NCBI GenBank assembly: GCA_038144955.1
Contig: JAYQOT010000001.1
Span: forward strand, 40,259-104,258
Source of the DNA: Ga0077527 sp038144955
GTDB taxonomy: Bacteria; Pseudomonadota; Gammaproteobacteria; Burkholderiales; SG8-41
Direction of reading: 5' to 3'
Length of the DNA: 64,000 bases
This document shows, in pieces, positions 58,154 through 64,000 of the stretch (the first letter of the stretch is position 1; each line of letters starts with the position of its first letter). Made by a program: the position numbers and the translations under genes. The notes under the pieces are model-generated. The model was not told the origin of the DNA. It worked only from the letters and a program-made list of their open reading frames with translations, and ran no database searches.

Positions 58154-59050
58154 ATGGGCATCACCATCTATCCCGTCACACCGGAATTTGCTGCTGAAAT
58201 CGGCGATGTTGATTTGTCAAAGCCGTTGGCCGCTGACGATTTGTCTGCCATCAAGGCTGCATTCTGGAAATATTCAGTCCTGGTTTTTCCACAGCAGACC
58301 CTGACGACTGATCAGCAACTGGAGTTTTCTTCTCACTTCGGACCGATCGAACGGGAGCGTACGCTGGATCCGAAAGCGACCCCGACTCGTTATACCGGGG
58401 CGTTTGCCGACATTTCGAACCTGACTGCTGACGGCAAGATCTGGGGCGAGAGCAGCCGCCAGCGCATGTACAAGGCTGGAAACCGGTTATGGCATACCGA
58501 CAGTTCGTTCAAGCGGCTGCCCAGCATCTGTTCGCTGCTCTATTCGGAAAAAATCGCTCCGATCGGCGGACATACCGAATTTGCCGACCAGCGGGCAGCC
58601 TACGATGCACTGCCCGAAGCAATGAAGAAAAAACTGCACGGCCTGGTTGCAGAGCACTGTATCGCGACCTCCAGACGGCGCAACGGATTTACGGAATTCA
58701 CTGAAGAAGAACAGATGCGCCTGCCGCCGGTGCCGCAGATGCTGGTGCGTACCATCCCGGAAAACGGGCGCAAGTCGCTGTTTGTCGCCTCACACGCAGG
58801 CCGCATCTGGGGCATGCCCGATGCCGAAGGGCGCGCACTGATTGACGAATTGATTGCGCATGTCACTCAGCTCCAGTTCGTCTATACCCATCGCTGGCGC
58901 CCCCACGAACTGATCATGTGGGACAACCGCTGCACGATGCACCGCGGCACTGAATTCGATGACCTGCGCTGGGTGCGCGACATGCGGCGGGTGACCGTCA
59001 GCGATGTTGCGAACTCCTGTGAACAGGAAGGTGTGCCGGTTCCCGCCTGA
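58154..59050 (+). CDS. TfdA/TauD-family 2-oxoglutarate dioxygenase
   Basis: A 298-residue non-haem Fe(II)/2-oxoglutarate dioxygenase. Iron ligands are His114 and Asp116 (RLWHTDSSF) and His263 (CTMHRG); Arg275 or Arg279 would bind 2-oxoglutarate. From memory the spacing and phrases such as GGHTEFADQRAAYDALP, FVYTHRW and MWDNRC resemble TfdA (2,4-D dioxygenase) more than TauD. The substrate is unknown; aryloxyacid, sulfonate or other ether/sulfonate cleavage is possible. ACAGGAGG precedes the ATG. A bidirectional terminator follows. Confidence 0.88.
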   Translation: MGITIYPVTPEFAAEIGDVDLSKPLAADDLSAIKAAFWKYSVLVFPQQTLTTDQQLEFSSHFGPIERERTLDPKATPTRYTGAFADISNLTADGKIWGESSRQRMYKAGNRLWHTDSSFKRLPSICSLLYSEKIAPIGGHTEFADQRAAYDALPEAMKKKLHGLVAEHCIATSRRRNGFTEFTEEEQMRLPPVPQMLVRTIPENGRKSLFVASHAGRIWGMPDAEGRALIDELIAHVTQLQFVYTHRWRPHELIMWDNRCTMHRGTEFDDLRWVRDMRRVTVSDVANSCEQEGVPVPA

Positions 59051-59057
59051 ACCTCAA

Positions 59058-59087
59058 AAAAACACCCCGCCGCAGCGGGGTGTTTTT
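59058..59087. terminator. Bidirectional terminator
   Basis: Perfect 13-bp inverted repeat AAAAACACCCCGC / GCGGGGTGTTTTT with a CGCA loop. It sits between the convergent dioxygenase and OmpA-like genes and has A/T runs on both sides, so it can stop transcription both ways. Confidence 0.92.
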
Positions 59088-59104
59088 ATTTTGCCGGAAG
59101 CCAA

Positions 59105-59611
59105 TCAGGTTTCTTCGCAGAACTTGGTGACTGCTACCGGTTGCCTGGCGTCTTTTCCTTCCCAGAACATCAAACTCTGGTCGATGCCTTTCTGTGACAG
59201 GTAGGCCTGGACTGCACGCGCGCGCTGTTCGTCGAGGTCGGTCAGACCCTCCTCGAATTCGGTTTGGTCGGTGTGGCCGGAAATGATCACGGAACTCACC
59301 TTGGTGGGGCGCTTGTCGCGACGGGTACCCTTGTTGAGCGTATTAACCAGCTTGTCGAGATCAGCCTTGGCGCCAGCCTTGAGCACAGCCGAACCATAAT
59401 CAAAAGACTGATCGCCTTGCAGGTCGGCCTTGGTCATTACGCTTTGCGGACGCGCCCGCTTGGCGCCGGGCTTGGTGGGCCGTTCTTTCAGTCCGCCTAC
59501 TTCAACGGTAACCCGCCGGTTCGGTTGCAGGCAGCTCACCAGTTCCGGGCTGGCAGCGCAGCCTGTGAGCAGTGCTGTCAGCGCAACAGCACAGATGGGC
59601 ATGAGTTTCAT
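59105..59611 (-). CDS. OmpA-family lipoprotein
   Basis: A 168-residue outer-membrane lipoprotein. The signal peptide ends in the lipobox LLTGC (Cys at about residue 17), and the OmpA-type peptidoglycan-binding domain occupies about residues 70-160, with VSSVIISGHTDQTEF and RARAVQAYLSQKGID. The usual NxxLS before the RA pair is TDLDEQ here. Two adjacent ATG codons (59614, 59611) could start it; AGGAG favours 59611. It has its own transcription unit. Confidence 0.85.
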   Translation of the reverse strand: MKLMPICAVALTALLTGCAASPELVSCLQPNRRVTVEVGGLKERPTKPGAKRARPQSVMTKADLQGDQSFDYGSAVLKAGAKADLDKLVNTLNKGTRRDKRPTKVSSVIISGHTDQTEFEEGLTDLDEQRARAVQAYLSQKGIDQSLMFWEGKDARQPVAVTKFCEET

Positions 59612-59806
59612 CATCGTTCTCCTCTGGCAGATTATTGATATGTGACGCAAATCGAACTGCGTTAGTTGTGGATTCCAGCCTGTATCCACAACCCCAGTGT
59701 AACGCATGTGTGACAAAATCAGCCAAATATTCCGATACGCGCTGCATGGCGCTGTCGAGCCTGAGGGGAATGGGAGACCGGACCTTTATTCCGTGCCAGG
59801 GTGAAA

Positions 59807-61078
59807 TCAGCGACCCGGGGTATAGCCGTCGAACGAGCGTGCATCCATCAACCGGTCATGCGACATGTCGGCAATGCCGTTGATGCCGATCATCGCCATG
59901 TCGCGATCGATTTCGTCGCGCAGCAGACGAATGGCGTGACGCACGCCGGTCTCTCCGGCAACCGCGGCGGCATAGAGCATTGGTCTTCCCACAAAAACAA
60001 ACCGCGCTCCCAGAGCCAGCGCTTTCATCACGTCAGTGCCGCGCCTGATGCCGCTGTCGAGCATTACGGTCATATCACCTGCGACATCGGCGATGCCAGG
60101 AAGTACCCGCAGTGGCGAGGTGGCGGAATCGAGCTGGCGTCCGCCATGGTTGGACACGATGATGCCGTCAACACCATGTTCACGGGCAATGCGTGCATCT
60201 TCCCGCGCAAGGATGCCCTTGATGACAAACTTCCCCTTCCACAGTTGGCGCATCAGCTTCACGTGTTCCCAGTTCAGGTGGTCGCGCTGGTTTCTCCAGC
60301 GCACCGCGGTACGCGATACCAGCGGTGTGCGCAGTCCCATGTTTTCGAAGTGCGGCATGCCCTGGGTGAAGTAAGTGCGCAGCGCGGTACCCAACAGCCA
60401 GCGCGGGCGCAGCATGCAATTCCATGCCAGGCGCAAATTTGGACGCAGCGGCGAATCGTAGCCGTTGCGGACATTGTTCTCGCGGTTGGCCCCCACCGGG
60501 ATATCCACGGTCAATACCAGCGTTTCATATCCCGCACGTGCAACGCGTTCGACCAGTTCGACGATCGCCTTGTTGTCACCCGGCAGGTAGGCCTGGAACC
60601 AGGTATGACGGCCTCCGGCCTCACGCACCTTCTCCAGGGGTGTCAGGGATGCCCCGCTGAGTATCATCGGCACATTGCTTCCCGCTGCGGCACGTGCCAA
60701 TGCCAGGTCGCCCTGGTAGGCGGCAAGGGATGTGCCTCCCATGGGGGCAATTCCGAACGGTGAGTCGTAGTTTTGCCCGAACAGTTCTGTTTTCTGGCTG
60801 CGGGCCGAAACATTGACAAGCATTCGCGGGACCAGCGCCAGATCGTCGAACACGCTCCGGTTCCAGGTCCGGGTCACGTTGCGTTCGACGCCCCCTGATA
60901 CATAACCGAAAATCGGGCACGGAATGTAGCGACGTGCGGGCTCTTCAAAATCCTCCAGAGCAAGCATCATGCGCAGTGCAGGAGGGGCGCTCGCACTGAG
61001 CAGATGCGGGGCTGCGCGGTCGGCTGAGGAGGCGGTGGATGACGAGGAAGAAACGGCGGTTTGATCTGCGGTGGGCAT
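59807..61078 (-). CDS. FMN-dependent 2-hydroxyacid oxidase/dehydrogenase (LldD-like)
   Basis: A 423-residue alpha-hydroxyacid oxidase with a TIM barrel binding FMN. The barrel starts near residue 45; APMGGTSLAAYQGD near 92-105, FQAYLPGD near 157-164 and TVDIPVGANRE near 187-197 line the flavin. The lysine in FVIKGIL near 279 and the active-site His/Arg in SNHGGRQLD near 306-314, with DSGIRRGTDV near 335-344, are conserved. The first 30 residues are Ser/Ala-rich and not conserved. Substrates in the family are lactate, glycolate, mandelate and longer hydroxyacids. It may add another oxidising step for the nearby catabolic cluster. Confidence 0.88.
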   Translation of the reverse strand: MPTADQTAVSSSSSTASSADRAAPHLLSASAPPALRMMLALEDFEEPARRYIPCPIFGYVSGGVERNVTRTWNRSVFDDLALVPRMLVNVSARSQKTELFGQNYDSPFGIAPMGGTSLAAYQGDLALARAAAGSNVPMILSGASLTPLEKVREAGGRHTWFQAYLPGDNKAIVELVERVARAGYETLVLTVDIPVGANRENNVRNGYDSPLRPNLRLAWNCMLRPRWLLGTALRTYFTQGMPHFENMGLRTPLVSRTAVRWRNQRDHLNWEHVKLMRQLWKGKFVIKGILAREDARIAREHGVDGIIVSNHGGRQLDSATSPLRVLPGIADVAGDMTVMLDSGIRRGTDVMKALALGARFVFVGRPMLYAAAVAGETGVRHAIRLLRDEIDRDMAMIGINGIADMSHDRLMDARSFDGYTPGR

Positions 61079-61173
61079 GTCGATACTCGTTCCCTGCGAT
61101 GAAGAGGGGCAATGATAACGTGATTATCTTCCGCCGTTCCGGAACTGCGACCGGAAAGCGCAGTGTTATTCGG

Positions 61174-61428
61174 TCAGCGTTTTTCCGCCGTGACCCGGCC
61201 CTGGGCATTGACGTACACCCGGTAGCGGTTTTTGTCGCTGCAAGTGACCAGGTGATCACGATTGCCCTGCGTGACAACGTTTACCACCTGCCCGCAGGGC
61301 AGTCCCAGTAGCGACAGGGTCGCGGTCAGGTCACGGGCCAGAGCGCTGTTGTCTGCCGCCTGCACGTAAATGCTGAATGAAAGTGCGGCTGCGGATAACA
61401 GGATGAAACGATTTACGGTAATTTTCAT
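61174..61428 (-). CDS. Exported small protein, unknown function
   Basis: An 84-residue protein with a signal peptide (about residues 1-24, cleavage after VQA). The mature part of about 60 residues has two cysteines, in GLPCGQVV and VTCSDKNRYRV, that could form a disulfide, and a short beta-rich end. It resembles small periplasmic proteins found in other betaproteobacteria but I cannot name a family. It may be co-transcribed with the LldD-like gene 95 bases downstream. Confidence 0.7.
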   Translation of the reverse strand: MKITVNRFILLSAAALSFSIYVQAADNSALARDLTATLSLLGLPCGQVVNVVTQGNRDHLVTCSDKNRYRVYVNAQGRVTAEKR

Positions 61429-61458
61429 GATGGATGATCCTTCTGCCAGTCCTGGATA

Positions 61459-62127
61459 TCAGAGCTTCGCAAATCTGGCAGGATCCGTCAGCACCAGCCA
61501 GATCGCTTCACGTGAGTTCATGATGGCGGCGGCCAACGGCGGGTCGCCGCTTTTCAGCAGGTCATGCACTTTGGCCAGCAAGTTGTCGTAAGCCTTTCGC
61601 AATTGTGACAGGGGAGTCTTGCTGCTGCCCTCATGGCGCGCGCGGAATTGGGTCAGCAGGTCATCGATCTGGTTTTTCAGTGCAAGCTTGGTAAATACGC
61701 CGATGGCAGAGGTGTCTTTCAGGCGCTGCTCAAGGACCGTCAATGCCAGTGGCGGCGGGGCGGCTGGTTCCTGCGCGGGCTGAGGTTTCGTGGAGGTTTT
61801 TGTTTCAGGTGCTTTTGATTTTGGTGGTGAAACCGGTGCAGCAACCGGTTTCGCGGCAGGTTTGTCAGTCGTTTTTGCCGGAGGTTGTGCGGCGGCGGGG
61901 GGATTTACGGCAGGAATTTCCGGTGCCTTTTCCTGCTCCGGAGGAGGCGGCTCAATCGTCTTGATGGGCGCCGAGGGTAAGTTATCGGGTGCGATGACGG
62001 TTGCAGAGGCCGGCTGCCGTTGCCCGCCGGGGGTAGTGTCCGGTGGCGCAGCCGCGGGCTTGCCTGGTGCCGCGCAACCGGCAGCCAGCGCTGTCATCAG
62101 CAGTGCCAGCTTAGCTGCAAAACGCAT
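61459..62127 (-). CDS. Proline- and alanine-rich lipoprotein
   Basis: A 222-residue protein with a lipoprotein signal ending LAAGC (Cys at about residue 18). Residues about 20-130 are low-complexity Pro/Ala/Lys, probably an extended spacer. The C-terminal third (about 130-222) is helical, with LTVLEQRLKDTSAIGVFTKLALK and LLAKVHDLLKSGD. No enzyme motif is seen. Such layout suits an envelope protein reaching from the outer membrane into the periplasm. Confidence 0.72.
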   Translation of the reverse strand: MRFAAKLALLMTALAAGCAAPGKPAAAPPDTTPGGQRQPASATVIAPDNLPSAPIKTIEPPPPEQEKAPEIPAVNPPAAAQPPAKTTDKPAAKPVAAPVSPPKSKAPETKTSTKPQPAQEPAAPPPLALTVLEQRLKDTSAIGVFTKLALKNQIDDLLTQFRARHEGSSKTPLSQLRKAYDNLLAKVHDLLKSGDPPLAAAIMNSREAIWLVLTDPARFAKL

Positions 62128-62297
62128 GTTTTGACGCCATGAGCAGGTCCTCGGCGGTACTGGGATTCATTTTCGAACGCTAGGGACGGCGTTGGTTCCC
62201 GTTTTGATTATCCCTGAAAAGAATCTGCGGCAGGCCAGGGTAAGGCTTTGCGCTGATGGTTCAAGTATCATGATGTCTCACCATCTATCCGAACCCC

Positions 62298-62528
62298 ATG
62301 GAACAACGCGATTTTCAGTTGAAGGGCGATCACGTGCGCTTGTGCGATCTGCTCAAGCTGTGCGGGATTGCCGACAGCGGCGGACAGGGCAAGCACCTCG
62401 TTGCTGCTGGCGAAGTGACCGTTGATGGTTTACCGGAGAGCCGCAAGACGGCAAAAATCCGTGCCGGTCAGACCGTGGCATGTCGCGGTGTCAGCATTGC
62501 CGTTCAGGGCCAAGACCGGAATGGCTGA
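62298..62528 (+). CDS. RNA-binding S4 domain protein (YbcJ-like)
   Basis: A 76-residue protein made of one S4 RNA-binding domain: VRLCDLLKLCGIADSGGQGK near residues 13-32 and VTVDGLPESRKTAKIRAGQTV near 40-60 form the alpha-L fold. YbcJ and related small S4 proteins bind RNA, with no fixed role. The ATG lacks a clear ribosome site. Its last eight bases overlap slyX. Confidence 0.88.
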   Translation: MEQRDFQLKGDHVRLCDLLKLCGIADSGGQGKHLVAAGEVTVDGLPESRKTAKIRAGQTVACRGVSIAVQGQDRNG

Positions 62529-62727
62529 TCCGGAAGCACGCCTGGCAGAGATTGAAATCCAGCTGAGTTTCAGCGAAGACCTGCTTGAGGAACTCAATCG
62601 CACGGTTGCCCGCCAGCAGCAGCGGATTGAAGCCCTGGAGCGCCAGTTACACGAGTTGCGGCTGCAGATGCAGCGCAGCCTGCCCCGTGACGAGGCTCCG
62701 GGACACGAGGTTCCACCCCACTATTAG
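62521..62727 (+). CDS. slyX: SlyX family protein
   Basis: A 68-residue coiled-coil protein of the SlyX family, function unknown. RLAEIEIQLSFSEDLLEELN and RQQQRIEALERQLHELRLQM carry continuous heptads, and the tail ends PPHY, which is typical of SlyX. The ATG at 62521 overlaps the S4-domain gene by eight bases, so the two are translated together. Confidence 0.92.
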   Translation: MADPEARLAEIEIQLSFSEDLLEELNRTVARQQQRIEALERQLHELRLQMQRSLPRDEAPGHEVPPHY

Positions 62728-62807
62728 GACTGGTTTGGGGGTGTCCGGGCGGGGAGGGCCAAGGGCTTGGGGGTTTTCAGGGTCTTGTCCGCAAGCCGTT
62801 GATTATA

Positions 62808-62836
62808 TTGATGGTTGCCTTGCGATTTGAGATAAT
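62808..62836 (+). promoter_or_regulatory. Promoter with predicted start on the ATG of the next gene
   Basis: TTGATG (62808-62813) and GATAAT (62831-62836) are exactly 17 bases apart. The predicted transcription start, 62843, is the A of the start codon. The geometry equals that of the promoter at 42196-42224. Confidence 0.55.
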
Positions 62837-62842
62837 GCAGGG

Positions 62843-63181
62843 ATGAACGATACCCAAGACCCACAACCTACAGCCCCCACCCAGTCGCCTCGTGCCCGCA
62901 TGCAGGAATTGCTGGCGATTCCTGACCGCAATCGTACTGATGCCGAATGGGACGAACTCAACGAACTGGAAATCGCGCTGGCTTCCGGCAACCGCCAGGG
63001 CGCCCCGGATCCTTCTCGCCAGAACCATCAGCGCCAGAACATGGGCGGAATGAATCGCATGCAGCAACCCGGCGGGCGCCCGCAGAATAAGGGCCCGGGT
63101 GGCGGCAAGAAATTTCACAAGCGTTCCAAGCGCCGCGGCGGCGGTGGTGGTGGAGGCGGGCCCCAACAGGGACCGCAATAA
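62843..63181 (+). CDS. Small Gly-rich basic protein, unknown function
   Basis: A 112-residue hydrophilic protein. The first half has a short helical part with RMQELLAIPDRNRTDAEWDEL near residues 19-39 and LNELEIALASGN near 40-51. The second half is disordered, rich in Gln, Asn, Arg and Gly, with KKFHKRSKRR then a run of eight glycines. The basic Gly-rich end suggests nucleic acid binding, which is only inference. No ribosome site with normal spacing exists, and the promoter predicts a leaderless message. A terminator follows the gene. Confidence 0.72.
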   Translation: MNDTQDPQPTAPTQSPRARMQELLAIPDRNRTDAEWDELNELEIALASGNRQGAPDPSRQNHQRQNMGGMNRMQQPGGRPQNKGPGGGKKFHKRSKRRGGGGGGGGPQQGPQ

Positions 63182-63218
63182 ATTTTCACCAGGTTCCCCA
63201 AGCAACCTGATATTTCCG

Positions 63219-63241
63219 AGCCGTGCACCGCACGGCTTTTT
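63219..63241 (+). terminator. Intrinsic terminator
   Basis: Stem AGCCGTGC / GCACGGCT with an ACC loop and a run of five T. It follows the Gly-rich protein gene and lies 18 bases before the next ATG. Confidence 0.8.
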
Positions 63242-63258
63242 CATATCCGGAACGCGCC

Positions 63259-63534
63259 ATGACCATGAAGCCCACGGATCTACAGAAGTACAACGCGATG
63301 AAACTCGTCAACCGGATGAAAAACGGAGATGGCCCTGGTCGTCCCGGAGGTGCTGCCAGGCCGGTGGATCGTCGCGAACAGCGTCGACTCGATCAGGCGG
63401 CAGGCCTGGTTCCGTTCGCGGTCAAATTGAACGAAGAACTGTTGAAGCAGATTCAGGCCCTGGCCGTAGAACGTAAAGCCGGCATCAATGAAATCGTGGC
63501 CGAATTGCTCGAGAAGGCCCTGAAGAAGTCGTAG
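63259..63534 (+). CDS. Small protein with ribbon-helix-helix-like C-terminus
   Basis: A 91-residue protein. Residues 1-48 are basic, Gly/Pro/Arg-rich and probably disordered. Residues about 50-91 read VPFAVKLNEELLKQIQALAVERKAG and then INEIVAELLEKALKK, a strand-helix-helix pattern like Arc/CopG DNA-binding proteins. The family is not certain. The ATG at 63259 is chosen because the longer frame from 63223 starts inside the terminator hairpin. The frameshifted end of the convergent VOC gene now overlaps its last 50 bases. Confidence 0.7.
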   Translation: MTMKPTDLQKYNAMKLVNRMKNGDGPGRPGGAARPVDRREQRRLDQAAGLVPFAVKLNEELLKQIQALAVERKAGINEIVAELLEKALKKS

Positions 63535-64000
63535 CTGGCTGGCGGCAATCTTCTGGCAGCAGCGTTTTCAGATCGCGTGATGTCCGGCGCCTTCCGGCAG
63601 CTCGGCCAGTTCGATCAGGCAATTTTCGGTGGCTGAGCTCGGCCAGTTCGATCAGGCAATTCTCGGTGGCTGAAGGATCCAGGAACGCAATGCGACAACC
63701 GGCATGGCCGATCCGCGGCACCTGGTCGAGCAGTGGTATGCCCTTGGCTTTCAGTTCTGCCAGTGCCTCGTCGATGTCTTCGACTTCGAGGCAGATGTGG
63801 TTGAGGCCGCCCAGGCCTTCGGCAATCATCTTCGCCTGCTTGCTGTCCGGCGTGATGCCGGCGAGCAGTTCCACCATCGAATCACCCACCGGGTAGAGGG
63901 CCAGCCGTCGCGTGGCGTTTTCCTCGACGCCGCCCAGCTTGATGCCGAAACAGCCTTCCCACAGTTTGCGGCTGGCTTCCACATCGCGAACGACGATGCC
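63485..64000 (-). CDS. VOC family protein (methylmalonyl-CoA epimerase-like), partial, frameshifted 3' end
   Basis: The 5' end lies beyond the window. The visible part matches the second half of glyoxalase/VOC proteins and reads much like methylmalonyl-CoA epimerase: VRDVEASRKLWEGCFGI, GDSMVELLAG, GGLNHICLEVEDIDEALAELKAKG (in parts) and PRIGHAGCRIAFLDPSATENCLIELAEL (in parts). The metal-binding His and Glu pairs are present in NHICLEV and LIELAE. After LAEL the frame is shifted by a 37-bp tandem duplication at 63600-63673. Without it the protein would end about nine residues later, at 63568. Now it continues for about 43 unrelated residues, to 63485. Confidence 0.8.
   Translation of the reverse strand, partial: GIVVRDVEASRKLWEGCFGIKLGGVEENATRRLALYPVGDSMVELLAGITPDSKQAKMIAEGLGGLNHICLEVEDIDEALAELKAKGIPLLDQVPRIGHAGCRIAFLDPSATENCLIELAELSHRKLPDRTGRAAGRRRTSRDLKTLLPEDCRQPATTSSGPSRAIRPRFH
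63600..63673. repeat. 37-bp tandem duplication inside the VOC gene
   Basis: Copy 1 is 63600-63636 and copy 2 is 63637-63673. They differ by one base (T at 63625 against C at 63662, within AATTTTCGG and AATTCTCGG). As 37 is not a multiple of three, the duplication shifts the reading frame of the leftward VOC gene near its 3' end. Confidence 0.95.

Noticed and set aside
1..64000. CRISPR arrays, tRNA genes, intact insertion sequences or prophage genes
   Set aside because: No regularly spaced repeats, tRNA cloverleaf, transposase or phage structural gene was found when reading the gaps and proteins.

Overview
The window is GC-rich chromosomal DNA from a Gram-negative bacterium, most likely a betaproteobacterium (Burkholderiales or a close, possibly uncultured, relative). 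The reasons are the order lpoA-yraN-diaA opposite rsmI, then rnpB and a complete dcw cluster; a short LpoA without the gammaproteobacterial TPR domain; dciA and an M23 peptidase gene between lpxC and secA; the run pilC-pilD-coaE-zapD-yacG; an FtsZ tail of the LDIPAFLR type; and Bug-type solute receptors. No tRNA, rRNA, CRISPR array, prophage or intact insertion sequence was seen.

Layout. 1-4.7 kb: diaA, yraN and lpoA (leftward) and rsmI, pyrC and a ChaC-like gene (rightward). 4.7-5.4 kb: RNase P RNA, then a regulatory gap with a promoter and three 10-bp MraZ-type repeats. 5.4-24 kb: the uninterrupted division and cell wall cluster mraZ-rsmH-ftsL-ftsI-murE-murF-mraY-murD-ftsW-murG-murC-murB-ddlB-ftsQ-ftsA-ftsZ-lpxC, with start/stop overlaps at most junctions. 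24-31.6 kb: a small membrane protein, dciA (leftward), M23 peptidase, secA, argJ, a DUF815 ATPase and a Nudix-TenI/ThiE-like fusion. 31.6-37.7 kb (leftward): yacG, zapD, coaE, pilD, pilC, a CNNM/CorC protein and a YpjD/CcsA-type protein. 37.8-42.1 kb: ffh, a nitroreductase (leftward) and the rpsP-rimM-trmD-rplS operon. 42.2-43.9 kb: a secreted repeat-rich protein.

43.9-57.5 kb is the accessory part: a divergent GntR/HutC regulator, then a rightward catabolic cluster. It holds a split UxaA/SuyAB-type lyase, a ThDP enzyme, an iron-sulfur subunit and two haem-type membrane subunits of the succinate dehydrogenase/fumarate reductase superfamily, a cytoplasmic sulfatase, a Bug receptor, a two-subunit class I fumarase/tartrate dehydratase, the matching flavoprotein, a second Bug receptor and an Ldh/ComC-type 2-hydroxyacid dehydrogenase. 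Together these could dehydrogenate, hydrate, re-oxidise and cleave an unknown di- or polycarboxylate, perhaps a sulfonated one. The flavoprotein has Cys46 where the family carries the FAD-linking histidine, so it is not an ordinary SdhA. Next to the cluster lie a DUF1330 protein, a TfdA-like dioxygenase and an FMN 2-hydroxyacid oxidase.

59-64 kb returns to ordinary small genes: OmpA-like lipoprotein, a proline-rich lipoprotein, S4-domain protein, slyX, a Gly-rich basic protein and a small helix-rich protein. The window ends in a VOC/epimerase-like gene whose 3' end is frameshifted by a 37-bp tandem duplication. All functional statements come from reading the sequence and from family knowledge; no database search was run.
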